A DNA stretch of 64,000 nt, taken from Cercophora sp. LCS_1 (Eukaryota; Ascomycota; Sordariomycetes; Sordariales; Lasiosphaeriaceae). Each line of letters opens with the position of its first letter. Position 1 is the stretch's first letter. Positions 1 to 11,085 of this stretch are shown piece by piece. The translations under genes were made by a program, and so were the position numbers. The notes beneath the pieces are model-generated. The model ran no database searches, had not been told where the DNA came from, and saw only the letters and a program-made list of their open reading frames with translations. The stretch covers positions 1,633,959 to 1,697,958 of the forward strand of contig JAPZLL010000005.1 of NCBI GenBank assembly GCA_036250225.1. The letters are read 5' to 3'.

Positions 1-3000
1 GAAAAACCTCGTTTATGTGACGGGTTTGACTCCCACGGTCCGCGAAGACGAGCTCCTGCGGACTCTTCGCAAGCCGGAGTTCTTTGGCCAATATGGGAAC
101 ATTCAGAAAATCTCGATCAGCAATAGGAGAAGCTCGGATGGCCAGAATCAGTCCCTCGGCATTTATGTCACCTTCGAAAGGAAAGAGGATGCAGGTCGTT
201 GCATCCAAGCTGTGAATGGATCCCAGAATGGGGAGAGGGTGCTTAGAGCGCAGCTTGGGACCACAAAGTACTGCTCGGCATGGCTGCGACACGAGCAATG
301 CACGAACCGGCAGTGCATGTTCCTTCACGAGCTTGGCGACGAGGAGGACAGCTACACTCGTCAAGATCTGTCCTCCATGAACAGCATCAACACCCAGCGA
401 CCTCTCAACTCTGGAGGCTCTCGATCTACTTCAAGGCAGCAACCCCATGCGTCACCCGCCCCCCAAGTGGCGCATGTTGCGCAACCAATGGTTCGTAGCT
501 CGAGCAAGGAGGAATCGGAGAATGGCGACGGGCCTGCTCTTCCTGCTACTGCTAACTGGGCCCGCAACCCTCAAGTTCGTAGCCGTCGGGGTAGCCATGC
601 TACTAGCGGTGCTGCACCTAGTCCGGCAATCTCGCACTCACTTCCTGCTACTGCCGAGTCAGCCCAGGAGGCAATTGAGGAACAATCTCCCGTTGAGACG
701 ACGGCCGGCCCCTCGGCCGCCCCTGCGACTACACAGCCTGCGAAGCCAACGAAAACGCCCCTTGAGAAGGCTAAGCGCCTCCAGCAGGATGCTCTCATCG
801 TTTTGCTCAAGTCACTTGCCGGGTGCACACTTGCCTTTCCCAAGGTTGGCGATAGCCAAGCGACTGATTCTGCGTTCCCTCCTCTTTTCGACTTGAGAGG
901 CTGGGAGAAGCGGCGCGCTATGCGTGACGAGGGCGAGAGCGGCATTTCGGAGGACCAGGAACCAGCTGTTGAAGCCAGAGAGCCATCCGAGGGCGAGCCT
1001 GAGAGCAGTGGAAGTCTTGCCTTGGGCGGCGAGCCTGAGGACCGGGACCACGGTCGCGATGGTCATGCATTTGACCTTCGCAGAAATGCTCAACCTCCAA
1101 TCCAACGTTCGAACACCGACGGCCTGTTTGGGCCAGCTCTTGGCTCTACCTTTTCTCAGCCTGGTGCTGGTCTCGGCTCTGTTGGCAGTCGCACAATGAC
1201 TCCACAGGGGGCCTCTTTTATGCGCCCCCAGAGCGGCTTTGTCGACCATCTTCCACCGGGAATCACTTCGCAAGCAAACCTCTTTCAGGGGCAAGGTCAT
1301 AATCGTCAGGGCTCGAGGTTCAACTTCGCCAGCGACGGTAGAGATTCCGCCTCGTCCAATTCGGTCAAGCTTGCGGCCAACCCACGGATCATGGCGCAGC
1401 AGTCGTCCATGATGCCATCCACTTTCCACAACCAGCCCGGCAACCAGTACTATGCCTCATCCATGCCAGGGCCGCCGCCCGGACTCAAGTCTACGGGCAC
1501 ACCCCCCAGCATGTTTGGACAACACGGCTTCGGGTCCGCTTTTGGCGGGGCATCCAAAGAATCGGATCTTCTCCAGCTCCTCGGCCGTGGCCGGGGAGCT
1601 GGCAGCCAGGCTCATGATGCGGGAAAGCGTGAGTACATGTTTCCTTCGTTTCCCAACCAGTATCCGCCCTCGAATTCCTCCACCCCAGCTCCTGCCTCGA
1701 GCCTCCTGGCATCGCTCTACGGTCCCCAACCTGGAGCCTTCCAAGACTTCGGTTCAAAGCAGAAGAAGAAGGGGAAGAAGCACAGACACGCTAACACTTC
1801 CTCCTCTGGGGGGAGTGGCTTAGTAGATCTTGCGGACCCGAGCATCCTGCAGGCGAGGATGCAGTCCCAGCAGCATCTGCAGCAACAGAGCAATGCCAAC
1901 CTCAGCCAGAACCTGTTCGGTGGCCAGTCGCAAGGTGGGTACAATAATCCCGGCATGATGTACAATGCGGGATATCGGGGGTGGTGATTTGTCTTTTCTG
2001 CAGTCTGGGATGGATTTGTTTTGAGTTTTTGTGTTTGGCGTGGAATCATCACACGGAGTTTATGGCACAGCGGGATGGGTTTTCTTCACGAGGCTATTAA
2101 GATGACGTTGCGCATGGGTTCATTGAGCATCACAGGGGGCGGTAGGACGCCGCCCTTAATCGGCGTCTGTTGCATTTCAGAAAACGGAGGGATATTACTC
2201 GTCGGGACATCGCGACCTTGCAGCTGGTTCAGTTACCAGGGCGTCTCGGTACTTTGCATGGTTGGGGTTACGGGTCACGTCAGGCAAGCTGCTCTCACCG
2301 TCTTCCTTCAAGACCTTCTTTCATGTACGTTAACTTGGGGCGCCAGTTTTCGTACCGGCATGGTTTTTTCTGGGACAATTGCAATATAGCATTTTATTGG
2401 CGATTTGTCGCTCTCCCACCTGTTCAAGTGGATTGGTAGTCTCGACGTGACCTAGCCCCTTCATGTATATATACTGGAGTCGGATCCCGCTGTGTCCATA
2501 CACTCACGCCTGGCCTAGGCCTGATCAAGTTGTTCTGTCCTGTTGCTGCACACACTCCTTAGATACACTCTTCTTTCAAACAGACGAGGCTGACTTTGGA
2601 CCACTAGATGACGACTTGCTCCCCCTCGAGGGTGCCGCGACCATAGTTGACGCCCTGGTATCTGACGAGCCAGTTGATGCCAACATTCGGCAGCCTCCTG
2701 GAGTTTTCGACAACTTTAATCGCTCCACAACACCCTCAGTCCCGCCAGGACTTGGGTTGCCCCAGGCACTCAGTCATGCATCGCCTGCTGCATCGCACTC
2801 GTCCCTTATCGGCTCGGTAGCTGGCAGACAGACACCAGTTGCGTTGCCGATACTGCCTGCCAAACCCGCGGCTCCGGCGCAGACTCCGTCGTCCAGCAAG
2901 AAGGCTGCTGTCGCCACTACGTCTGCGCCAGAGGCGAAGAAGAACATCAAGGCACTCGCTGCCGAGACAGGTCTGTCCAAGGATATTGCTAAGGCCAAAT

Positions 3001-5153
3001 CCCAGAAGGCGTTACAGGATGAAGATTTCCCGGCACTGGGCACGCCCAAGATGACACAAGCTGTGGTAACACCGGCAGCCCCTCCCAAGGCGGCTACAGG
3101 CAAAACATCATCGCAGAGTAAGAAGGCAGCAAAGGCGGCGGAGAAGGAAAAGGAGAAAGAGACGTCGAAGGACAATGCGGTTCCGGCACCTGTACCTGCA
3201 CCTGTACCTGCACCTGTACCTGCACCTACATCTGCACCGGCATCAACAAGCGCCTCAAAGGCGGAATCACGAGCCACCGCCGAGAAACGACCCACTCCCG
3301 GTATCCTCAACATTGCTGCAGCGACAAAGGTTGCTCCTCCGAAGAACGCGGAGCCCTCATCTGCTGTTGAAAAGTCTGCAGATAAGGATTCCGCCTTCCC
3401 TGCGCTGCCAACACCCACAACAGCGTCTGTTGCCTCACCATTAACGCGGGCCGCACCCAAAACGATCCGCGTCGTGCCAACACCCAAGACCGAAGTACCG
3501 CCCACGCCCTCGGGTAGCAGCGCTCCTATTCTTACAACACCATCGGTCCGAGCAGTTTCCACTGGCATCCGACCCGAGACGCCAGTCAGCGAGCTTATCT
3601 CCGACAGCGCATCAATAATCTCTGCCTCCATCTCAGCATCTCGAACCAACTCACCGCCGCCCAGCAAGGTGGGGTCTGCGCCAGTACGGGTCACAACCAA
3701 GAGCCAACAACGCAAACAACGGAAGGAGGCCTTGAAGAAAGAATCCGCCACCATCGCAGCGCAGCCGGTCAAGCCAGTCGAGCCCGAAGTCGAGATTGCG
3801 CCAATCATCGGTCGCAAGAAGAAGCAGAAGAAGGAGAAGGAGAAGGTCGCGACCGCTGATACCCCGACCCCAACCATGAGCCGTCCACAGACACCGGTCG
3901 CGCAACCCCAGCCAGCCGCAGCCATCAACGTCAAGGAAGCGAAAGAAGCCAAGGAGGTCAAGGAGGAGACTTCAACCTACAGATCCACGGCCCATGAGAC
4001 CACGACCTTGACAGACGACACGCCGATTCCTCGCGACTTGAAGGGTAAGGGCGTTGACAACACGAAGGCTACCGAGCCGAATTCCGCGGAGCTGCCCACG
4101 CCTGCTTTGGTGCTCCAGGACCTGCAGAAGGCCGGCGAACTGCCTTCGAACTTGGATGACCTTGCTTTTTTCAAGCCCATCAGCTTCCAGACGGATCGTC
4201 CTCGCAGCGATCACAATCTGCACACAAACTACGACTTTGCCAATGCCTACCTCAAAATGAGCAGGTCGACCGTTACTGAGGAGGACCAACGTGAACTCGC
4301 TAACGGCAAAGTGGTCCGCAAGGTCATTGACGGCGTCCGTATCATGCTCACGCCCAACGGCGACTGCATCAAGAACCTCACCGAGGAAGAGGAGGATCGG
4401 TTTTTGGAGCTGCAGAAGAGCATTGCCGAATCGGCTTCCAAGCCGGCAACCTTTATTTCCTCGCGCCACGAAGCATCCAACGGCTTCAGTCTGGTTAAGG
4501 GCCGCGCTGTGTCCAACGGCCCGCCGAGCTATTTTCCATCGTCTCCTGGCTCGTTCACCGCAGATCCAGTGTCTAAGATCCAACGGGAGGAGGCGATCTA
4601 TTACATCAACCAATATGTCCTCCCACGTCTCAACCTGAATGCGCAGAACATGAACACGCCCCATGCCCATAAGTCGGTCATGGGCGAGCTCAACGGGGCC
4701 ATCCCTGGGGGTGCTAACAACATGAATGCGCTCGAGCCTTTGTTGTATGGCCACACTTCGCCGGGCCATCACGATACTGCAGCACCGGAGCTCAGCTACC
4801 CTGGCCCGATCGGTTCCTTCGCCGACGGCGCTGGTGGCAACCCCGCCCTGGCTTCGTACCTCGAGGTCCAGACCAACCAAGCTCTCAGCATGCCTAACAC
4901 CCTAGAGGCTGAGATGATTCCGTACTCTCTTCCCGGCAGCAGCCGCGACCAGGGCAAGTTCTCCGTGGGTGCGGGCTCCGCTTCGAGCCCCTCCAGCGGT
5001 CCGTTCGGCACTGTCCCGCTCATGTCGTACGAAGACGCTGAGGCCGCCATGTTGCTCGCTCGTAAGGAGACCGAGAAACTAGAGAAACACTTCAACCAGC
5101 TGTGTAAGAAGAACAGGCGTATATTCTTCACTCTGAGTTCTAGCAGCCATTGA
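1..5153 (+). CDS. NOT4: CCR4-NOT complex subunit NOT4 (E3 ubiquitin ligase), 5' end outside window
   Basis: Partial gene; the reading frame is already open at base 2. Visible first is an RRM (about the first 85 residues), then a C3H1 zinc finger (CSAWLRHEQCTNRQCMFLH), then a long disordered Gln/Ser/Pro-rich tail. This RRM plus C3H order is that of Not4; its N-terminal RING would lie upstream of base 1. Not4 acts with the CCR4-NOT deadenylase in mRNA decay and co-translational quality control. One frame ends at 1987 in GYRGW. A second long open stretch from 2584 (DEADFGPLDD) to 5153 resembles the extended C-terminal region I remember from Sordariomycete Not4 proteins. Donor CAAG|GTGGGT at 1935 and acceptor CAG at 2583 join them in phase. 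Proposed exons: <1-1934 and 2584-5153, with an unusually long 649-nt intron. The N-terminal identification is secure; the joining is inferred. Confidence 0.75.
3186..3233 (+). repeat. 12-bp tandem repeat encoding APVP
   Basis: Three perfect 12-bp units (gcacctgtacct) and a fourth diverged unit lie in frame in the NOT4 C-terminal region and encode repeated Ala-Pro-Val-Pro. The array is likely to vary in length between strains. Confidence 0.9.
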
Positions 5154-5670
5154 CTAGCCAACAAGAATATGGACGAGGGGACGGCGGTTATGCTGGCGGA
5201 GTTGTTGGGGGATGCGCACCCTGTAGCTCGTCTCGTGAGGGCCCTGAGCAGACTGGGTGGCGTGCTCGTTGTGCTGGTATGGATGGCAGTTGTCCTGGTG
5301 GAAAGTGTATTTGGGGTCGTATGGAAGGGGAGCGTGGTTGCAGTGGAGTGGCTCTGTGGTGTTCTTGATTGGGTTGGGGCCGATTATTGAACATCACACA
5401 ACACGACACAACATTATCGTTATCATTGCAGCATCAACATCAGCTGGTGGTGTTCTTTTTCCTCGGCACATGGCTTTGGGCCGCATCTTCATACTACCAT
5501 TACTATGGCATTCAGATGGGTATATGGACTGGACGGGAGGCGAGGTGTTTTTGGAATATTGCATTCTATAAGGAGGAGTTGAGGGCATGGCATGGAATTC
5601 TGAATTTCCCACTGCGGCATTGGGTTCAGAAAAGAAAGAGGGATGCATAGCGGATGGAATTTTCTGCAAA

Positions 5671-5795
5671 GCGAAGATACCAAGCGGTAGCAGTAGCATC
5701 ATCGCATAGCATAGCATCCATCCTCAATGATGCATTAGCGGAGAGGATTTTCGAGTTTTTACAAGCGAAAGATACCAAGCGGTAGTAGTAGCATC
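5671..5795. repeat. Pair of ~30-bp direct repeats
   Basis: The segment starting gcgaagataccaagcggtag at 5671-5700 recurs at 5765-5795 with one inserted A and one C/T difference. The copies are separated by 64 bp. It could be a local duplication; nothing suggests a CRISPR. Confidence 0.85.
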
Positions 5796-5912
5796 GGTAG
5801 CACGGCATCACATCATATCCATGGATGTAAAAGTAGGGAGGATAGTCCTGTATTGTAACAACAGCGTGACATACATAGCAAATGGCTATTGAAACCAAAT
5901 TATGGAAATGCC

Positions 5913-5936
5913 GAGTGAGTGAGTGAGTGAGTGAGT
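5913..5936. repeat. (GAGT)6 microsatellite
   Basis: Six perfect GAGT units in the NOT4/patatin intergenic region. Confidence 0.95.
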
Positions 5937-6163
5937 GGAGATATTGATAGCTGTTGGTGTTTTGGTGGTCCTTCCTAGCGATGTCCTGCCTGAAAGGAGT
6001 GGGTGTAATTCCCTCTCCCGTACCCTCGGCGTGATGTTGCGCTGAGCCCGGGAAGATCGTACGGTGAAATGCATTGGCATGTCCACCAGGTTCTCCTCAG
6101 AATGGTGCCCCTGGTGACTGACTGGGCGGTGTCTTCCCCCATTACCAGCCTCCTTTTTTTTCG

Positions 6164-6185
6164 TTTTTTTTTTTTTTTTTTTTTT
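6164..6185. repeat. Poly-T tract (22 nt)
   Basis: An uninterrupted run of 22 T on the + strand, downstream of the patatin gene. No gene is attached to it. Confidence 0.9.
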
Positions 6186-6518
6186 CGTTACTCTCTCCCC
6201 AAATCTGATCCTGGACAGGTTCAGCTCGAGACTCGGGACCAAGCTGGACTAACGTACGCGAGCGCTCACTGGTCAACATCAATCTCTTCACAAACAGAAG
6301 ATCACTTGGCTCTGACGTCAATTTTTTGGGTCTAAGTTGGCTATTATAGCTAACTGCAGTCTCCAGGCCAGGTTAGAGAGACGGCTCGAGTGAAATCATC
6401 AAAGCGTGAGCCTCCCGATAGAGAAAAAAAAAAGCGAAGAATCCACCAGAGGTATCATGCACCCATCCCGGACGCCTCGCTCCCAATGCCCTTTTCCAGT
6501 TTGTGAAAACACGCCATT

Positions 6519-8072
6519 CTAAGCACATCCGAATCTCCTGCCCTTATCCAACTCAGTCTCCCTATCCAACCGGCCCTTGGCCACCTCTTTGGTTAGGCGG
6601 TGCTTGCGGTCCAGGTGCTCGTGAAACTCGCCTCTGCCATCCCACTCCCTGTCCACGTCCTTGCATTCGTCGTGGAAGCAGTAGTACCTCACACCCAGGG
6701 CAAAAACCTCCCATCTCACTGTGGCTGCTCGCTCCCGTCTCCTCTTGACCAGAAACTCGGCATAGCGCTTGAGATGCTCCTTTTGGTGGTCCGTCTCGAG
6801 CCACTTCATGGTCGCCTCCTCGATCTCCTTGAGGAAATACTTCTTTCTGAAGCCCAGCTTGATGTCGGTAACCTCGAACCGGTGGTATTGGTTGTAAGAC
6901 CGGTTCTTTTCTTTGTTGATGTCCTCCCTTGACCGTGACGCTTCGCTCGCTGTTGACGACGGCCGCCTGAGCCTCTCGTAGAACCAGGCTTGGTGCTCGT
7001 CTGTGCCGAGACTCAGTAAGAGGTCGATGGGTGGCTCTCCGGGTTCACTGAGCATGGTGGTTATCTCCTTCAACACCTCGAGCGTGGGATCGCGGATCTG
7101 CTTGCTGCCGTCGACAAATTGGCCAGAGCCAAGCTTGAAGGGCTTGAATGAGGGCGACCAGGGGGTGGTGATCGCCTTTGCAACCTCGGGGATGGAGATA
7201 AGCTTTTGAGTATCCTCCAGGTCTTCCTTGTATGTGGCAAAGGCGTACGGACGGCGCTCCCTATGCGGCTCCTCTACCTCGGTACACCAGGCCAGAGTTT
7301 GACACTGCAAGGTGTCTTTGCGGAACTCGACGCTATCAGCGGTCGCGGCGGACTCTGCGTCTCCAGAACCCTGTGAATTGGTGGGCGAGCTCTGCTGGTG
7401 TGAATTCCCGCGGGCTTTGGCAGTGGCGGTGACGCTGAATTTGGCAAAGGTGTCGAAGAAGGAACGGGTTCGTCGCGTTGGCCAAGTCGTGCGCCTATGC
7501 AACAAGGGAAATTCAATGCCGACGACGGGCAGATCGTCGGGAAGGGGCAGAGACTTGTTCTGGCGCTGGAACTCGGTGATGCAGTCGTCGACGCTCTTGC
7601 CGAGCATACCCAGCATGATGGCGATTAGGCCGCCGACACTGGTGCCGGCGATATAGTCAAAATAATGACATGGTAAGTACTGCCCTTTGCGTAATACATG
7701 ATCGGGAATCTTGTCTGAATCGATGCGCTCGGTATGTGCGCTCGACAGGGCCTTTGGCTCTAGAGTCTGCTCGATGCTGGCAATCTCGCGCATCAAGGCG
7801 CGGAGAATGATGAGCGACGAGTAACCCCTGATGCCGCCGCCGTCGAGAGTCAGGATAAGTGATTTCGCCCATGGTGTTGTCGTGACGATGTATCTGGAAC
7901 TTGCGCCGCCAGTCCGGCCTGTGACATCATGGCTCGCCGGGGTGGAGTTCGGGATGGCGATCGAGACCCGCGTGTGTACCCGCTTTGCCTTTGGGCGCGC
8001 GGACCGGAGAGCGGAGACTGGCGGAGGACGATCCGGAGGCGCGCCTTCTATCGCGGCCGCAACATCAGTCAT
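6519..8072 (-). CDS. Patatin-like phospholipase
   Basis: A single-exon 517-residue protein. The patatin oxyanion motif DGGGIRG is at about 77-83, and the nucleophile elbow GTSVGG has Ser145. The second member of the Ser-Asp dyad is probably the Asp in FVDGS. Family members hydrolyse acyl chains of phospholipids. The first 65 residues are Pro/Ser/Arg-rich and probably disordered. Near the C terminus a C-x4-C ... H-x5-H arrangement (YYCFHDEC ... FHEHLDRKH) looks like a single degenerate C2H2 zinc finger, unusual for a patatin. No nucleotide-binding or ankyrin/TPR domain is fused, so this is not an NLR. The gene is divergent from the HeLo-pseudokinase gene at 8876. The start is the first ATG of the open frame. 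Confidence 0.85.
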   Translation of the reverse strand: MTDVAAAIEGAPPDRPPPVSALRSARPKAKRVHTRVSIAIPNSTPASHDVTGRTGGASSRYIVTTTPWAKSLILTLDGGGIRGYSSLIILRALMREIASIEQTLEPKALSSAHTERIDSDKIPDHVLRKGQYLPCHYFDYIAGTSVGGLIAIMLGMLGKSVDDCITEFQRQNKSLPLPDDLPVVGIEFPLLHRRTTWPTRRTRSFFDTFAKFSVTATAKARGNSHQQSSPTNSQGSGDAESAATADSVEFRKDTLQCQTLAWCTEVEEPHRERRPYAFATYKEDLEDTQKLISIPEVAKAITTPWSPSFKPFKLGSGQFVDGSKQIRDPTLEVLKEITTMLSEPGEPPIDLLLSLGTDEHQAWFYERLRRPSSTASEASRSREDINKEKNRSYNQYHRFEVTDIKLGFRKKYFLKEIEEATMKWLETDHQKEHLKRYAEFLVKRRRERAATVRWEVFALGVRYYCFHDECKDVDREWDGRGEFHEHLDRKHRLTKEVAKGRLDRETELDKGRRFGCA

Positions 8073-8875
8073 TTTGTGGTCGGTGTCGCGAGGAGTCAGA
8101 GGAAGAATTGGATTTCTTCACTCGGTGGCGACAAAGGGTAAAGGGTTCTCGGTGAGAGAAGGAGCGTTCGTGGGACGATTGCGTCAACCACGATTTCCGG
8201 GGTTGGGTTGTTCGGCGCCCGTTATTATAGGCCCAAAAGTTGCCGTGGGGTAGGCGGCCGTCACGCTAAAAACGCCCGCGGAACCAGCCCCGACAAGCCA
8301 CAGTCGGCGTGGTCTGGCCACCTGACTGCCTCACCAAGCCTGGACCTTCCTCGTGGCACCGCGGCATTCCACGCGCTGACACTACCATCCGCGGCTTCCT
8401 TCTTGCCCTCACTTGCATGAGGTGACTCAAGACCGCTGTTACCCGTAAAAGCCGTGGGTTTTGACCTACGCTGCTCGGCTGCTCCTTCTCGGGAAAGCTG
8501 GACGGAGCGCTCATACCGTAACACCACAATTGGGCAATGCCACGATGGCAACGCTCAAAGCCATGGGCTTACACATTCTAAATCACATGAATTGCAGTTG
8601 TTCAATACGCCCATTTCACCCGTGCCGACAGGGCTGACTCGTTCACGCATCGTTGTGTGGGGGTGCATCCCGCGTCTCGGCGCGGCGCAGCGCACCACCA
8701 GTTGCTGTCTCTCTGATTGGGCGAACCACGAGCTTGGTCAGGCACTCCAGATCTCAGCCCTGCGACCAGCATCCTAACCCCTCAGACCGAACCCCACGCT
8801 GGATGTAAGGGCAAGTTAGGCTGCTGTTGGCATCACGACACCAGTCCAGCAGTTACCGGCCTTCCCACCGTCGCC
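8073..8875. other. Divergent intergenic region (patatin / HeLo gene)
   Basis: About 800 bp between two divergent starts, presumably carrying both promoters. ORFs in it are short and overlap on both strands; none is recognisable. Confidence 0.5.
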
Positions 8876-10932
8876 ATGGCGGAAACGTTTGGTGTCGCCG
8901 CAGGGGTCATCTCCTTGGCATTCGATGTTTTTGACAACACAGTCAAGAGTAGGTTGTGTGCTTGCAGATGTAGTCACAGTTGTTCACCAAGCGTGCAGTC
9001 TTCAAGTTCATTACCTCCCTGGTTGACATGCCAGATGATTATGGAAAGTATAGGCTGCAGCTCATCATCGAATACAATCGAGTGCTCGCCTGGGGCAAGG
9101 CAGCTGGTCTGGTTGACGTTCCGGAGGGGTCAACTTTAGCTGCCACACTTGGAACCGAGGCAACTGAGCTCATAGCTATTGTGGCTCGAATACAATGGCT
9201 GCTGAGCGAATTTCAAGATCTCAACGCTCGGTACGGCAACGAGGTGATTTCAAACAAACCGGACCAAGACAAGCAGGTTGCCGAGGCGAAGGCCACAGAC
9301 GAGGACGTAGTCAAGAAGGTGTCTTCCTTGGCAGTATCATACGAGGCCAAGAAAAAGGACCACAAAAGACGATGGGGACGGATCCAAAACTTCCTCGAGC
9401 GCGCTGGCCACAATACCAAGGAGATCGTCAAGCATCCTGTCCGTGTGCGGTGGGTCGCCGTCGATGAAGAGGCTTTCAAGGGCTTGCTCGAAGACTTACA
9501 CACATTGACGGAGCGTCTCCATGGGCTGATGAGAGAGCACCGTGACAAGCGAATCGACGATATTACGGCAAAGACGTACCGGGAGATGATACTGGCCCGT
9601 AACAATATCCAGGATCTCCGCGACATGTTGGACGCCGTTGGGAGTTTGATTAGCACATCTTCGGCCACTAGGAGTGAGAAGACGGCGCACACCAATGACA
9701 GGAATCTACAGGACCTCGTGCAACTGAAGAAGATCAGCCGGACATCGGACGCAATCCTGGCCAGGCTCGTGGATGACAAGGACCTGGATGTTGAGAGAAG
9801 CCTGAAAGATGTCGGCATCACGGTTCCGCAGTTCACTCCGACTCAGTTGCAGAACTCCTTCGGATGGGACGAAACTCCTGATGGACTTGACCGTCCTCGT
9901 GGTTCAATAGCCCTCGGCAACGACCCCAACGTGCTCACCTCCGTCTGGGTAGAGTGGAAAGCCATTGGCGACTTTCCAGTTGGCTCGCGCAAAGACAAGG
10001 AGACGGCCCTTCGTACCGCAGCCTTGGCCGAGATGCTCTATATTCAGAAGCCAGCATCACTTTACACGCCTAAATGCGTCGGCTACTTTGACGACCGGCA
10101 GGTAGAGGGCAGCCACCGCTACGGCTGGATGTTCGAGATGCTCAAGCCCTGTAACTACGATACCCAGCTCGTCACGCTGTACGATATTCTGGGCGACGAA
10201 TCTCGCAAACCGAGCCTTTCTCAGCGGGTCTCGCTTGCTTTGAAGCTGTGCACGACGGTACTCAATCTCCATGCGGTCAACTGGCTTCACAAGGGAATTT
10301 TCAGTGATAACGTCGTATTCCATTTCAACGATAACATCTTTGATCAGGAAACTAGCGAGCTCATCAGTCTCGGTAACTACGATCCGGAGCAGCCTCTTCT
10401 CTCAGGGTTCGAGTTCTCGCGGCCAGATGGCGGAAACACCACGGCAAGGGAGGCAAACCCACTGTGGGATCTCTATCGTTGGCCTGAGATCCAACGGCAA
10501 CACCCAACCGAGCGAAACTCGCGCAAGACGTATGATCTCTACAGTTTGGGCTTGATGCTGCTGGAAATTGCCCACTGGCAACCTCTTCACCGGATTCTTC
10601 TCCTCGGAGGGGAGGGAAAGGGGCTTGAGGGTAAGCAAGACAATCCAGCTGTGCCTCTGCGGGACTCGAAGCTGGTCCGTGACTGGCTTCTAGGAGTTCA
10701 GGGCCAGGAGAGGTTCAAGAAAGCAAACAAGTCAAATCCACTGGTAGAGCTGAGGAATATCATTGGCGATAGATACTGGGAAGCCGTGACGCGGTGTCTC
10801 TGGGCGCATGGCGAAAAGGGATTCGGAATCAACGAGGGAGATGACCAGTCAAACGATTCAAAAATTGGAATGGCGCTGCAGGAGGCTTTTACTGCGTATG
10901 TTGTCGAGGAGCTGGAGGCCATCAACATCTGA
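8876..10932 (+). CDS. HeLo-type N-terminal domain protein with C-terminal pseudokinase
   Basis: Exons 8876-8948 and 8999-10932 (50-nt intron GTAGGT...TGCAG) give 668 residues. The N terminus (MAETFGVAAGVISLAFDVFD, then TVKIFKFITSLVDMP) has the hydrophobic first helix and following helices of the HeLo/'prion-inhibition and propagation' family, the membrane-targeting cell-death domain of HET-S. A helical middle region follows. From about residue 330 the C-terminal part is protein-kinase-like but degenerate: WLHKGIFSDNVVF replaces HRDxxxxN and LSGFEFSRP replaces the DFG region, so both catalytic Asp are gone. No amyloid prion-forming tail is visible. Such proteins are common in Pezizomycotina, and some act in heterokaryon incompatibility or cell death. 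The role of this one is inferred only. Without the splice, the frame from the ATG at 8876 ends at 9139. Confidence 0.75.
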
Positions 10933-11085
10933 GGTTGGACCATTCACAGCTTCCAAGTTGGAATGCATTTCATTATTTATATCGTGTTGGAGGTTCTGCA
11001 TTTATTTTACATGCGTGGGTCATCTATGAGTCTATATGATACAATTACAAGCCCCGAGTCTGGGGGTTTAACTGTGGCAAGTCTA

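Larger units (their letters stand above)
5154..6518. other. Intergenic region between NOT4 and patatin gene (convergent 3' ends)
   Basis: This 1.4-kb stretch lies between two convergent genes. It holds simple repeats (listed separately) and only short ORFs with no recognisable product. I see no RNA gene. It probably contains the 3' UTRs of both neighbours. Confidence 0.6.

Noticed and set aside
2774..3961. 395-codon antisense frame within NOT4
   Set aside because: An Ala/Gly/Val-rich mirror of the Ala/Pro/Lys coding strand; a shadow frame.
5671..5795. CRISPR-like array
   Set aside because: Only two repeat copies, and the genome is eukaryotic.
8949..8979. Splice acceptors at 8967 and 8979 for the HeLo gene
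   Set aside because: They put exon 2 out of phase with the GTAGGT donor; the TGCAG ending at 8998 fits and gives TVKIFKFITSL.
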